64,000 nt of DNA from Cyclina sinensis (taxonomy: Eukaryota > Mollusca > Bivalvia > Venerida > Veneridae): contig JAAONU010000009.1 of assembly GCA_012932295.1 (NCBI GenBank), positions 12,131,796 through 12,195,795 on the forward strand, in the 5' to 3' direction. The position numbers and the translations under genes are program-made. Shown here in pieces: positions 36,150 to 49,300 of this stretch (its first letter is position 1; every line of letters begins with the position of its first letter). The notes under the pieces are model-generated. The model made no database searches. It saw nothing but the letters and a program-made list of their open reading frames with translations, and was not told where the DNA came from.

Positions 36150-38787
36150 GATCAATCAATTAAATAGGGCAAATAAGGCGTATCGGAGAAATAGAACGCA
36201 TGAGAATTATTGTGTGGTTATCAGTAAACGACGATATTAAAGACAAGTCAGGCGAAAGGCTAAACGTGCATATGAATTGAAGCAGAAGACGGACTTACAA
36301 AAAACCGCTAAACAAAATCCAAACAAGTTCTGGAACTTGAAACGTAAATATATAGATAAATGTTAAAATAATAACAATTTGACTGCAAGTGATTTCTATA
36401 AACATTTTTTTGCAAACGACAATGTATACTCTGTCCCAGATGTTGAACAATGAGTTAATTAAAATGTATTGTATACTGCTGTAAATGTATTGGATTGTGA
36501 CTTTAGTGTTGATGAGGTATACACTACTATAGGTAATTTAAAACGGCAAAAAAATGCTGGCAAGGATCTGTTAATTTCAGAAATCTTTATTGAAGCAAAA
36601 CATATTTTATCACCAGTTTTATGCAGATTGTTTAACTTTATATATATTAGAGGCGTATATCCAGAATCTTGGACAAAGGATATAATAGGGCCAGTTCCAA
36701 AGAAAGGTGATCTTAAACGTGTTGATAATTATCAAGGTAAAATGCTAACAAGCATTTTAGCTCGACCTTTTCGAAGAAAAAAGAGCTATTGTTACATTCA
36801 TGATGTCGTTGCCGTTGCTATTTCCGTTGCCGTTCCCGTCCGAAAACTTTAACATTGATCATAACTTTTTTATTTCTTAATGGATTGTCTTCATACTAGG
36901 ATAAAATTACCCTTTGGACAAGACCTTCAAGTAGACCAATCTCAACTCGACCATGGCTCATAAATAAACTTCACCTTCAAAATTATTGAATGTTGCTAAA
37001 ATTGGCCATAACTTTCTTATTTATAGATGAATTTGATTATTATATTTCCAAATGATGTTTCATTTAAAATCCCTTCACCACCATGTGTTTCCTCTGATGT
37101 GTTAGCATTTGGAAATAGGAAAAAGTCGAGCGTGGCCCCGTTTGCGGTGGCTCTTGTTTCTAAAATATTTTCAATTTATTAAATCATAAAGCCTGAAAAT
37201 TTGTTGAAGAGAATAATTTAACATATAAACAGATTGTCAATTTGGTTTAGACAACAACGATGCACAATAGTTAGTAAGATAATTCAACATGAACGTAAAA
37301 TGTTGTACTTCGCATTTGTCGAATTCAAAAAAGCTTTTGATATGGTATACAGAAATGGAATATGGTACAAACTTATGCAATATAATGTGTCTTCTAAATT
37401 TATAACTATGTTAAAGTCCATGTATAGCTCTGTTTAAATACGTGTAAGGATGCAAGGTAGTTTTACAGATCATTTTCAAGTTGATAGTTACATGGAAGTA
37501 AAGCAATGCGAAACGTTGCTCCGTTGTATTTTAAATTATTTATAAATGATATGGAAATGTATATTGCTGACGATAGTGCTGATATGATATCTTTAGACGA
37601 ACTTCAAGTAGTTATCCCCATGTTTGCAGGCGATACTGTGTTATTTTCATACTGCTTTAGTGACTTGCAAATATTATTAAACAAACTATAATCATATTGT
37701 TCAAAACGGAATATTACTGTTGATAATGCAAAAAAAAAAAAACAGGTTTGGTGATTTTTAAGCTAGGAAACAGAATTGAACATGTTGATTTATATTATTA
37801 CATTTCATGAAATGTTGTAAGTAAATTTTGTTATTTAGGTGTAGTACTGTTAGGAGAGGTAAATTTTACAATGCTCAAAAATCTTTATCAGAGCAAGCAC
37901 TACGTGCTCTTTATACCTTGAACTCCTTATCTGATGTTGTACCTCTTGCTTTTAGTGAAAAGATAAAGCTGTTTGACATGATGATTTTACCTATATTAAA
38001 CTACGGGTTTGAGATATGGGGATTTCATAAAGCCCCTGATATTTAGAAGATTTACATATAATTCCTTAAACAATTATTAGGCGTTAGATACCAAACTGCA
38101 AATTTTACGGTGTATAGCGAAATGGGAGAAGTGCCATAATATGTGGTTAGTAAATGTAGAATATTGAAATATTGGCATAGAATTGTTAACACTCTTGATA
38201 CACTGATTTATAAATGTTTTCTTGATCAGGTTAATTCTGATACACGAGGTTCATGGGCTTTGGCTGTGGAACAGTTACTGAATGAACTTGATTTTAGTTA
38301 TCTATGGAATAATATGTATGCTACAAAAGTGCAAAGATATAAAGTTGTCGAACAATTGTATGACCAGTATTATCAAGACTTTTTTGTTATGTTAAATACT
38401 ATGACTAAACTAAGTACATTTAAAACACAGATTTGTCAAGAAAAATATTTATCTTGTATTAGAAATGATTGTTATTGTATTGCTTTAACAAGATTTCGTT
38501 GTTCAGCACATAAATTCGCTATTGACAATGGACGATTTAGAAATATTGAACGATCAAACAGAAAATGTATTTATTGTAATATGAATGTTGTCGAGGATGA
38601 ATATCACTTTGTATTGGTTTGTCCATATTATAGAGATTTAAGAAAAGAAAGTCTTCCTAAATTTTACTGTCACTGGCCATCTGTTCAAAAATTTCAAAAA
38701 CTGTTAACGTCTGATCAAGCCAGTGTTATTTGTAAACTAGCAAAATATGTTTACATAGCAAACAAGAAACGACAGGACAATAATTAA
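36150..38787 (+). pseudogene. Second LINE: reverse transcriptase and C-terminal zinc motif, inactive
   Basis: Continues the element starting at 29,790. In order: RRKAKRAYELKQKTDLQKTA, NPNKFWNLKRKYI, the RT lead DFSVDEVYTTIGNLKRQKNA, GPVPKKGDLKRVDNYQG, motif A region FAFVEFKKAFDMVYRNG, motif C region MFAGDTVLFSY, and a 214-codon open C-terminal part ending at 38,787. That part has RFRCSAHKFAIDNGRF and a zinc-type motif CIYCN...EYHFVLVCPYY (C-x2-C-x10-H-x4-C). Motif A has Glu for the first Asp and motif C reads AGD for ADD, so it is dead. Stops and a 400-bp insertion at 36,757 also break it. Confidence 0.88.
36757..37157 (+). mobile_element. Short non-autonomous insertion inside the LINE RT
   Basis: Interrupts the RT between TSI and SKIFSIY. 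It begins TTTAGCTCGACCTTTTCGAA, has repeated GTTGCCGTT/GTTGCTATT triplet-like DNA near 36,805-36,835, and ends GTCGAGCGTGGCCC...GGTGGCTCTTGTTT. I recognise this start and end from a short repeat very common in bivalve genomes. No coding capacity. A 3-4 base T-rich duplication may flank it. Confidence 0.72.
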
Positions 38788-39185
38788 CATATGCTTGTAA
38801 TACAGTATTACAATATAGCCATTAGAAACTAGTTGAATTTATTCATTAGTCGAAATCAATAAGGTTGTATAAATAGTGTAGGATTTTCTTTTACTTTTTA
38901 ATAAGGTCATTGGAATGGAAAAATATATGTAATTGTATATGAAAGTTACATGAAGTAACACAAGATTTAGTTGAGATTTGCTTTGTTTTTAGCACACACA
39001 TACTTCTAATAATTTAATTATGTGCATGATGATGATTTCATAATGACCATAGTCCTCTCGTTTTGTATGTAACGGCCGTCACCGTTCTTGTATGAATAGC
39101 GACAAACAGGTATTTGTTTATATGCTAAATAAACATTGTATTGTATTGTATTGTATTGTATTGTATTGTATTGTATTGTATTGTT
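38788..39185 (+). mobile_element. LINE 3' UTR and (ATTGT)n tail
   Basis: Non-coding sequence after the RT stop, with AATAAA at about 39,127, then roughly ten ATTGT pentamers at 39,134-39,183. A short tandem tail of this sort is how L2/CR1-type LINEs end, so this marks the 3' terminus of the element. Confidence 0.8.
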
Positions 39186-39804
39186 GTCTTGTTATACTAC
39201 TGTCATGAACATTCACGTAAAAAATAATCATATTGCTAAACAATTTGTGCTCTTATTAATGTTTGAATTTGCAACTACCTTCTTGAGGTAGTCGGGGATT
39301 CCGGTGAATTACCAGCTGAGGAACCTGATTAACAAAGACGGGCGAAGACAGTACTGTTATGTTCGGGTTCTAACAACACGAACGTTTATGCATATACTTA
39401 ACCATATTGCTTGAGTAATATGTATTTTTATCCTGTCAATTATTTCATATCCGACCCGATAAAGGGGGGTCGTATAAATTTTGCTTTATACGGCACATGC
39501 TACGTCATCACTGGTGACGTCATGGACTAGTTTTGTGTTTATAAACAATATTATAAATAATCAGAAGGAAGTGATTAAATGGTTGTTATTACAAACAGAG
39601 ACTACTTGAATAAAAATTAAATATTTCAATATCTAGATCTTATAATATAGCATGGTCATTTAAGGAAAAAAATATCGAAGTTTTAGAACTATTTTTTGTG
39701 TATATATTCACCTTACGGATAACCTTGACATTTGAAACACTTTAAAGATAGGTTTTCAATATCCTAGTAATTTATTGACAAATGCCAGATGTGACAGGAT
39801 AAAT

Positions 39805-39946
39805 AGAATAATAGGTTAGTGTCTTAAATGAGAAAGTTTATCCGGCTCGGCTGCGGTATTTATCAGGTTCGCCTTCGGCTCACCCGATAAATTCCTACGC
39901 CTTGCCAGATAAACTTTCTCATATTAAGACACTAACCTATTATTCT
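39805..39946. repeat. Foldback: 38-bp near-perfect inverted arms, 65-bp loop
   Basis: The left arm 39,805-39,842 (AGAATAATAGGTTAGTGTCT...) and right arm 39,908-39,946 are complementary except for one inserted base and one adjacent change. The loop has weaker internal pairing (GGCTCGGCTGCGG, CCGATAAATTCC). No protein is encoded. It could be a foldback MITE or extrude as a cruciform. Confidence 0.9.
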
Positions 39947-41111
39947 CTATACATCTTACTAAAGTTCGAATTAGCAATTACCCTCTAGAAGGGAGTTTCT
40001 TTATTATTGTCAAACCCGAACGCCTAATTTCAACTGTCAATTTTAAGCACGGAAAATTTAGCGGAAACACTGCCGATGGTTTTGGTCGTTTTTTTTCTGC
40101 TAAAATATAAATTAATCTTTGATTTCCACTAAACATCGAAATAACATAAATTTAATTACTATTCTGGTAAAAAAAACTTCATTAAAACCTGTCGCCCTAT
40201 AGTGTACTTGCGATTTATTTCACATTTGCACTGCAAAACTCTTGCCCTAGCGAAATGGCGCTTGACGTCACCGTAAAAATATCATACCGTGAAAACTGGT
40301 AGGAAAATCACTGTGTCTTGGTAATGATGGAATTCATTACCCTCTAAAAGGATATTATTTTTCTAATGTACACTTTACATTTGTAAATATTTTTGTATTA
40401 TTTATTGCTCATTTCAATAATGAATATAGGGAGTTCACGGCTTTCGATGTATTTAATCGAGAGTTAATTAAATATACCCGACAAAACGACATATACCCGA
40501 ATACCTGTAATACACTGTGGCTAATGTTTATCTGTGTACCGTTAACCTCATTCCAGCTATTCAGAATTGGTCGACCGTACAGTCGATTAGCGTTGCGATT
40601 GAAATTTAAGTCAGATTTTATATCTTAAGTTGTTCATTGAAAATGATATTTCGGGAACTTGTATAAAAATTGTTTCTCTTAAAGGTAATGTTGGTCATTT
40701 CTCCAAAAATATGCTAGTTATCGCTCCCAACGACTTCTAATTTGGCATTTTCCGTGTATAAAAATGCAACTTGTGGTTGGACTTGGAAAAAAGACATTAC
40801 AAATACTTAAACATTGGTGCAGGAGGGTTTGCGCAAACAAAATTTACTATATATGGCATGTATGATGAACCAACCAACAAAGGGCAATAATCCAGTGAAA
40901 GCTGTTCCGAGAAAAAAAATCTTTATTTCTTGCACAACTTTCATGTGTGCTAGTTTTGTACCAATCCATCCATGAGTGTAGGAGGAGTTGCGCACACAAG
41001 AAACGGGACGTATGGTCGGACGTGTGCAAATCTATATGTCCCGTCCTAAAATATGGTGGGGGCATAAAATTTTCTAGATGTCTCTTGGACAAGTCTGATT
41101 AGTTGGACTAT

Positions 41112-41165
41112 CCACTGAGGAACCTGATCAACCCAGACGGGCGTAGACAGTACTGTTATGTTACT
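41112..41165. repeat. Dispersed repeat CTGAGGAACCTGAT...CAGTACTGTTATGTT
   Basis: A stretch of about 50 bp nearly identical to 39,321-39,370. A shorter third piece (GAGCGTAGACAGTACTGTTA) is at 41,244. The core ACAGTACTGT is a perfect palindrome. Confidence 0.75.
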
Positions 41166-42070
41166 GAACTTACTTCATGATCATTTATGTACATACTTTG
41201 TCATACAACTAGAGTTACTAGTATTTAATATCTCACTTCATATGAGCGTAGACAGTACTGTTAAGTCTCATAATTAGTCAAATAAAACTAAAACTACTTG
41301 CAAAGGCAATAAATGGATTTTTATTAAGTTCTTTTATATTTCTATGCATTGCATTTGTTCTTAGATTATGTACTATGTACACGTTAAATGAAGTTTATAT
41401 TCTGTTCTGTACAATTCATCATTTCTTTCATTACTTACTAAAAGTTTTATCTTGCACAGTCAGCAATCAATATTACCAACCTCATCTACATGTTAAATTG
41501 GAGAGATAATATTCACACAAAAAAATAAAAACAGCTTAGTGTATGTTTACCTTGGATTCTTGTGATATAGTAAGATTTAAAGTTCTAAATAGCTGGAAAA
41601 AATAACGTCGAATTTCGAATGAAGGAAGAAATTCTTTTAAACTGTTGACCTTTGAAGGAATTATTGACTTGAATGAGTGCTACATTAATAGAGATGTCTA
41701 TAAAATTTATCGAATTGTAAACAGAAGTAAACTTTTCAGTGTGTTTAATTACTTTTTGAATTACTGTAGATTAACATTATTGTTGTAAGAATAAGGTCCT
41801 TTTCTGTTCTTTTGTCGGCGGGAAAAATGTGTTGGAAGATAAACGAGTCTTCATCGATACCCGACGTACTGCAGTTGTAGCTATTATAAAATGCAAAACA
41901 TTTATTTCGAACATTTTTTATGACAGTGTTTACTAAAGTCACAAGCGTACACCCGCTTCTATATTGAAAAAATAATTCAAAACTCCAAATATTCAAATAA
42001 ATATATTAAACAATCTTTAAAACATATTTCAAGCTCTGTCTTTGCTGCTTGTAAATATTTCCTTTTACTG

Positions 42071-42076
42071 TTTATT
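42071..42076 (-). terminator. Candidate poly(A) signal of the metalloprotease gene
   Basis: AATAAA on the minus strand, 365 bp after the stop codon at 42,441. It is the first canonical signal I see downstream, but other variants are possible. Confidence 0.4.
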
Positions 42077-42440
42077 CTTTTACCTTTAACATCTAAATAT
42101 CTATATGTTCATGAACAGTAATGCACATAACACGTGTAACCACGTTGTTCTTCCGTTTTTTTCAGCAACTACCTATATAACTTTTTGTGAATAGCTACCG
42201 TATATTGTAAACTGCTGTCAACAGCAAAGTTGAGAGAAAGTCCCAGGGCTGATATCACACCCATATCGTAACAAATAAAAAGCTTACGAACAAGAAGAAG
42301 AAAAAAACTTTTCATCTATACAGTTTGAAAATACAAATGTGTCACAAAAATGCATATAAAAGAGAATTAGCACCAACGGTTTTTTAACCGTAGAACAAAT
42401 TATAACCAATCATATTTTGAGCACAAAATTTTATAAACAA

Positions 42441-43360
42441 TCAGATTTGAATTTCAACTTGATCATTGTCAAAGGCTAAATTCACTTGAGCTGCTCCCGA
42501 GTCACCTGAAGAGGTTCGTCGTCTTGGCACGGGTTTCATTGGTGGATGTAACGCCGTTTTCAAAGGTATAGGAGGTTTTTCCTTTTCTGCATTAGCTGAA
42601 GAAAACTGCCGCCTTGGCACTGGTTTTGTAGGTGGTTTGTGTGGCTTGAATTCATCTTCTGGATTCTGTACATTTTCCATCTCTTCATAACCGCTATTAT
42701 TGTTACTTTCATAATTTTGTTTAGTATACGTGTCATTCGTTCTTGTGCTAGAAACTTTAATAGCAGATTTTTCACTATGTGGGTTAGGTTTCATACGAGG
42801 ATTTGGTCTTGGTGGTAAAGTTGGTAACACTTTTCGCTTGTCAAATGAGATATCTCTTTTGTTTAGGGGAATACACCCATTATCATTTGGCAAATGGTTA
42901 AATCTTTCTTCCGTTTTTAATTTAATTGAGTTGCCATCCTTATTGTCTTTTGAAAGATCATGTGAGCTTTCAGTTGGCAAGGAAGGCCATCTGTTCTGGG
43001 GAATGTCTCCTATACTGTCATACCCATCTGGCAATGGAGTGCTGGTCATACCAGCGTCCGCGGCACTGTTCATGGTACCAGTCTTGCCTAAAGTATCCAC
43101 AGACGACGTTGACAGGCCGCTCGTTCGCTTGTAATGTACTGGTCTACTTGTTCTTTGTTTGTTCAAATCAGGACTCGGCTTTGGGGCAGAAAATGCTTTC
43201 TTTTTAGGCTTGTTAGGCGGAACAGGAGGTTTAAAATTAGGTTTGTTGGGCGCGGTGTAATGAGCTCCGTCCACTGCAGGTTTGTTTGGAGCTGTGTATT
43301 GAACACCATTCGCAGTAGTGAAATGCATAGTTGCCGGCATCATATATCCATCAGCATGAT
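42441..43360 (-). CDS. Metalloprotease last exon: Pro-rich cytoplasmic tail
   Basis: Acceptor TTCATTAACAG, phase 1 entry, 306 codons including a TGA at 42,441. It holds two YTAPNKP repeats and several SH3-ligand-like stretches: PPVPPNKPKKK, PTLPPRPNPR, PPTKPVPRRQ and PPMKPVPRRRTSSG. SGYEEMENV is an SH2-type Tyr motif. Composition (Pro, Lys, Asn, Ser) indicates a disordered adaptor-binding tail, as in mammalian ADAMs that bind SH3 proteins. It ends VEIQI. Confidence 0.92.
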
Positions 43361-46300
43361 CTGTTAATGAAAATATCAAAAGTTTCTTTAGTTCTGAGAC
43401 ACGGCTTTAGTAGACTTTCTAATGAAAAAATGTCTGCAGCAAAATGCTCAAATTACGATAAATAATATAATATATTAATATGGCATAGCAAAATTTGAAA
43501 ACATTTCATATGATATGTTCTTGTATATGCAAAAAGAATCTTCTGGACAAAACTGTAAACATGTTGTTACATGTATATAGACATTGTGAGCTTGAAAAAC
43601 AAGATGTTGTCGGTAGGTAAAGATAAGATCTATTAGACGTGGACTCTTTTTCTCCCATTAGGGTCAAAAGAAATAAATATAAACTGAAAATAAAAAGGAA
43701 GTTGTGACAAAAATAGATTAGATGATGGTTCAAAAGAAGAAAACAGTTCTGAAACAAAATAGAGGGGTTAGTTTGAGATTAATGGCGAGAAAATGTAGAC
43801 TTTTATGGGTAATTACATTAATTGTCGACAAAAAGATCTAAATTTAGATTAGGAAAAAGCGCTACAAAACATGATAGGCAGGTACAGAACATCTAAGTTA
43901 GATTTCTCTCAATACTCACGTCAGTAGTGTATTATACTGATGTAAAATCACTGAAATTATATACAATTACTGTACATTATGATTATAATATTTTATCATT
44001 CACTGGACATAAACGTTATAGCAGTGTTAATTTAACCTCCATATTTATTTTGAGCGAAAATATAATCTCAGTCTTCTGTATAGATTAGGCTATGAAACTT
44101 GAGACTGAAAAGCCTACCTATTGTGCCATCTGACACTGTGTTAACGGTAAGCGTTACTGAACCAATGGAAGCGTTCTGTTCCGAGGACAGCTGACCTCCT
44201 CGTCTGGGGGGTGGGTGCTGAGGTTTCTCCGCTTTTGCAGACACAAAACCTATGTTATCCTGCGGTAGAATATAGAATGAACAACATTAAACTACTTCAT
44301 ACACGAGCTAACATAATCTTTAAATGTAAATGCAAAGAGGAACTAGCTTACAGAAGTAATAGCTGAATTTATCCGAATTAAAGAGAACTGTTTATGCGCC
44401 GAAATTTCTCTTCTTTCTTGAAAACGTTAATAAAAACAACTTACGTAAGCATTATCCCGTGACGCTTTACGTCCACCACTGGCTTCTGTCATTTTAGCCT
44501 TCCTACGTCTCACACATACACACACAATAGCAACTAATATTATGACGACTACAACACCAACAGCACTGCCGACAGCGATAAGAACCAGGTCTGAACCTGA
44601 GAAAGCCCAAACACTCTTTATTACATTTGATTTTGGTTTGAAAGCAAAATCTTCTACTGATAATAATTTGTTGGGTGCCTTCTTAAATTCTTTAAATGTG
44701 AACTACTACATTATGTCTGCCTGCTACTTATCTTATCTTTCTTGTCTGAACTTTTGTTCTTTGATATCAACGACATTAATGTTGCAGTGATGCATGTATA
44801 CTTTAGAAAAAAGATGTTTTCGTCTGAAGCAAATACACTATATATTTGTTAATTATGCAAATCAGATTTGAACAAAAGTAATTGTTTATAAAGGAACATC
44901 ACATAGAGTTTTATGATTCAGATTTCTTTCTGACGTACAACTTTTACGACTATTTAGTATTTATACACCTACTTTTTCCTCGGGGAGTAGTTTGTGTCGA
45001 GGTAAAAAATACTCGAGTAGTTGTGTCTTCTGGTCTGGAAGTAAATTTTGTTGTTTTATTTGAAATGTCTGTCTGCACTGTGGATCTGTTAGTTGTTGTT
45101 GTTGTAGCACTGGTAGGATTTGTTGTGGTGCTTGTTGAAGTGGAGGTTGTAGATGATGTTGACGTCGAACTTGTTGTAGATGTTGTACTTGTTGTCGTCG
45201 TTCTTGCTGTTGACGTCGTTGCTGGTGGAGGTTTTACAGTCTTGGTTTGATCAAAGCAAGTCTCACAACAACCTGCCAAGTTTTCCTCGTTGTAAATATT
45301 ACAGCTATTCTTAGAGCAGCCACTGAACTTGTCTCCATATTCACAACCTGTGCAGAGTCAAGAAGTACTGGGTAAAAAATATGTCGTCCATTTCATGGTC
45401 TCAGTTTTGGTCCATAAAATAAATTTCATTAAAAAAGCACGATGTCTTTATTATCAAGTCCCGTATTTTACACATTTCTCTGTTGGAAACGCTTTCTGTT
45501 ATAATATGCTTTTTTAAATTAGGAGCTGAAAAATGTGAAAAAAAGATACCTGGCAAAGACGAGTTCTTTAATTGTTTACACGTTGCACAGCAATAGTTTT
45601 CGTTCCTGTAGCAACCGTATCTGGTCATTGAGGTACAAAAGCTTCGACTGTAGTCGCCATACTCGCAGTCTAGGAATGAAAACATAGATTAGACAAGTAT
45701 TAGCATTTCCAAAAATGCTTGAAATCGCCGTTCAGCCATGCATTTCGTCTTATCCATAGATGAATGTATTCCATGTTCTTCATTCATTAATTTGATAATC
45801 TTACAACATGCTTTGCACTGAAAAGCGAAGTTATATTTGATAATTTTCACACAGAAATTATAAAGTAGATGAAATATACATTGTACTTTTTATTGTAGCT
45901 GGACTATTTTTGAAAGCGGACGATTTTGCTTCTTAATGAAAAACATCCCAATATCTTTATACATCATGTTAAAATTTGCAGCATTAAAACCTTGTAAATG
46001 TTGCTTTGTTGTAAACCAGTCTACGCATAATTAATTGACTATTTGCGTAGTTTTTTAACTTTATTTATTACTAAAAAATGTATACTTAACAAAAGCTAGA
46101 TACAGTTCTTCAATACCATAAGAATATTATATGTACAATTTAAACAGAATAAGTTTAAGGTAAAAAATACTGTATTGCCCTGACCCTAATCAAGCATATA
46201 TAAAACACGGAAAAATCCTGATCAAACTCCTCGCACCGGTTACGTCACGCCAGGGCTTTAAATTAAAGCCCTGGTCACGCTTTGCTACTTTTACTGTACT

Positions 46301-49300
46301 AATCAGGGGAAGTAACCCCTGCGGGGAGTTTGTATCCTGATTAGAATCGCCCGGAAGCAAGCATTTATTTTTTTCTTTAAGTGCAAGTTTTGGAAAAACA
46401 AACAAACCATACTCTTATTTAGACTACATTCTCTAGTTAAAAAATGACATGTAGCAAAAAATATTGCGATTATCTTGTATTTATCCTACACGAGCCTGAA
46501 GACTGGTACTGAGATCGTACATTGATGATGGTATTTTTCAGTTGTAAGAATAAGTAACCCGACAAACATGGCGGTTGGACGAGTCCATTTACGCATCCCT
46601 TGCAGAAGAATTTTGACGTCCATTTTGTTATCATGTGATATGAAATGCTTTGCTTTAATTGGCTAAAGGCAGGCGGTGTACAGGCAAAACTGTTCAAATC
46701 TTGTTAATTGTATTTATCGCCGTCCAGGAACGGCGATAATTATATTTAAATGAATTTACTTTGAATTATATTACATCATTTTTTTCTGATGACAAATACA
46801 ATGAATCCATTCTCTATATATAGGAAATCCTCAAACCCGAAATAAATCTCGCGTTGATACAAAAAAGACAACAAAAATAAATAATAAAAAACAACATACG
46901 CATGGCACAATTGAAAAAGTTGCTCAGGACTGATTGAATCTGCAGACATGGATGTAGCTAATATTTTATCATAATCCATTTACTAGGAGGTTTTGCCGCA
47001 ATCCCTCAGCAATTTCCATTTTCTGAATGGAAATATTATGACATATATCTATGACTTTATATATAAGCACAAGATATCCTTCTTTCTGTATTCCTTTAGG
47101 TTTTATGAAGATTTGTGTCTTTAGTAGTTTCCTTTTTGGAAGTAAACGGTCCAAAAATGCCTAAGATGTAGCTACGTCAGTACTAGCGTGCTTATATCTA
47201 GATTAAAACTAGAAATAAAGTATGCATACCTGTGTCATCTGTTTTCTTTGAATTACAACTTCCACAACAGTTAGAACCAGTGTAGTCCCCGTAACATTTA
47301 CCGGGGACATCTTCGATAAGCTGTGCACAGGTTTTACCCGTGTTGTCGAACAGTCCCGGTCTGTCACCGAGCGCACAATTATCTTCGTTGTTATTCTGGG
47401 CCAATGATGACGTCACACATCTTCCTTGTTGACACCACTGTAAGAAACAATCGTACACAGGCTTATAAAGGTATTAGTTTCACCAAAGCATTACCTCCAC
47501 CTGGGAGAGTAATCGCAGTCAAGCCGTTTCCATAACGTTTTGCTTTTTGTGTTTGTTTTGGTTTTATAAATTAATTATACGCCTGTCGAAAGACGGGACC
47601 CCGGCGGCGTTCAGATTTTGTCCGGACCATAACTCTGTTGCTAATTGGCTGACTTCAAACTTGCTTTGCAAGTATCTTGCAATGAGTAAAAGTGCTGTGC
47701 ACAAGAACCATAACTCTAGCTGGTCCCATTTTTGAACTATCTCCCCTCTTAAAAGATTTTTGTGCGGATTATAACTTTAAAACTATGAAGTGAAATGATG
47801 TGAAAGTTAAAATAAAGATAGCTGTCGTCAAGGAAAACTGCAGTGGCTAAGTAGCACAACTCTTCCTTAGCCAGTTTTTTTTTATTGATTTTCCACTCTT
47901 TAATTTCTATAATGATTTTTTGTCTGGAGCATAGCTTAAACATTAGGAAAGTGATTGTCTTGAAACTTTAAATAAAGACAGAAGTAGAAGCAAAAAACAT
48001 ATCTCATCTTCTCTCTTGAAAAAACATATCTCATCTTCTCTCTTGAAAAACATATCTCATCTTCTCTCTTGAAAAAACATATCTCATCTTCTCTCTTGAA
48101 AAACATATCTCATCTTCTCTCTTGAAAAAACATATCTCATCTTCTCTCTTGAAAAACATATCTCATCTTCTCTCTTGAAAAACATATCTCATCTTCTCTC
48201 TTGAAAAAACATATCTCATCTTCTCTCTTGAAAAAACATATCTCATCTTCTCTCTTGAAAAAACATATCTCATCTTCTCTCTTGAAAAACATATCTCATC
48301 TTCTCTCTTGAAAAACATATCTCATCTTCTCTCTTGAAAAAACATATCTCATCTTCTCTCTTGAAAAACATATCTCATCTTCTCTCTTGAAAAAACATAT
48401 CTCATCTTCTCTCTTGAAAAAACATATTTCATCTTCTCTCTTGAAAAAACATATCTCATCTTCTCTCTTGAAAAACGTATCTCATCTTCTCTCTTGAAAA
48501 AACATATCTCATCTTCTCTCTTGAAAAAACATATCTCATCTTCTCTCTTGAAAAACATATCTCATCTTCTCTCTTGAAAAACATATCTCATCTTCTCTCT
48601 TGAAAAACATATCTCATCTTCTCTCTTGAAAAAACATATCTCATCTTCTCTCTTGAAAAAACATATCTCATCTTCTCTCTTGAAAAAACATATCTCATCT
48701 TCTCTCTTGAAAAACATATCTCATCTTCTCTCTTGAAAAAACATATCTCATCTTCTCTCTTGAAAAAAATTGATATATTCATATTTTCTGGTATATTGGT
48801 AAGTGTCTTTTTTTGTCGTTTCAAAACAAAGCTGTACAAATTTTCTTGCTGAACTGGATGATTTGAAAATACGTGTGCAGTGCCATGTGAAATGTCTGGC
48901 ATCTTCAGTTCGCAGTCTAAGCTGACGGCGTATTTGCATCCGTTTTGCGATACTCTTATCTTGACTTTATTGGCCTATCTAGATGATTTGCATCCCTCGT
49001 TAATGGGCTATCGCAAACCGTTATCGACTGCTACCTGGCTTTTTTACAATGGAGACATGTAGGAAAATAACTTATAAACAGCCAAGGTAACGTGTTAGAT
49101 TCCCTGCTCTTCCAGTAATATTACTTAATGTCTCTCGGATGAGAGGTTAAATTGAGGTCCAAATTATCAGTGCTACGAACTGTGCATAGAAAAGAACAAG
49201 GAGTTTCTCTGGAAAAGGAAGGAAGGGAGAAAGGAAATTCATTCATTCATTCATTCATCCATCCATCCATCCACCCATTCATCTGTCCACACGTCCCTAT

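Larger units (their letters stand above)
39190..42430. other. Intergenic DNA with dispersed repeats
   Basis: No exon found. It holds a foldback at 39,805-39,946, three copies of a GACAGTACTGTTA-containing repeat (39,321; 41,112; 41,244), two GCGCAAACA/GCGCACACA repeat pieces near 40,820 and 40,980, and CRE-like TGACGTCA sites at 39,515 and 40,264. Minus-strand frames of 62-83 codons at 40,807-41,996 lack coding character. Confidence 0.5.

Noticed and set aside
39515..40271. CRE-like TGACGTCA promoter sites
   Set aside because: Two isolated octamers without an adjacent gene or exon.
42730..43367. Plus-strand frames of 134, 93 and 77 codons
   Set aside because: Shadows of the last protease exon on the other strand.
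44882..45250. Plus-strand frame of 122 codons, Val-rich
   Set aside because: Antisense shadow of the Thr-rich stalk exon (ACA/ACC codons read as TGT/GTT).
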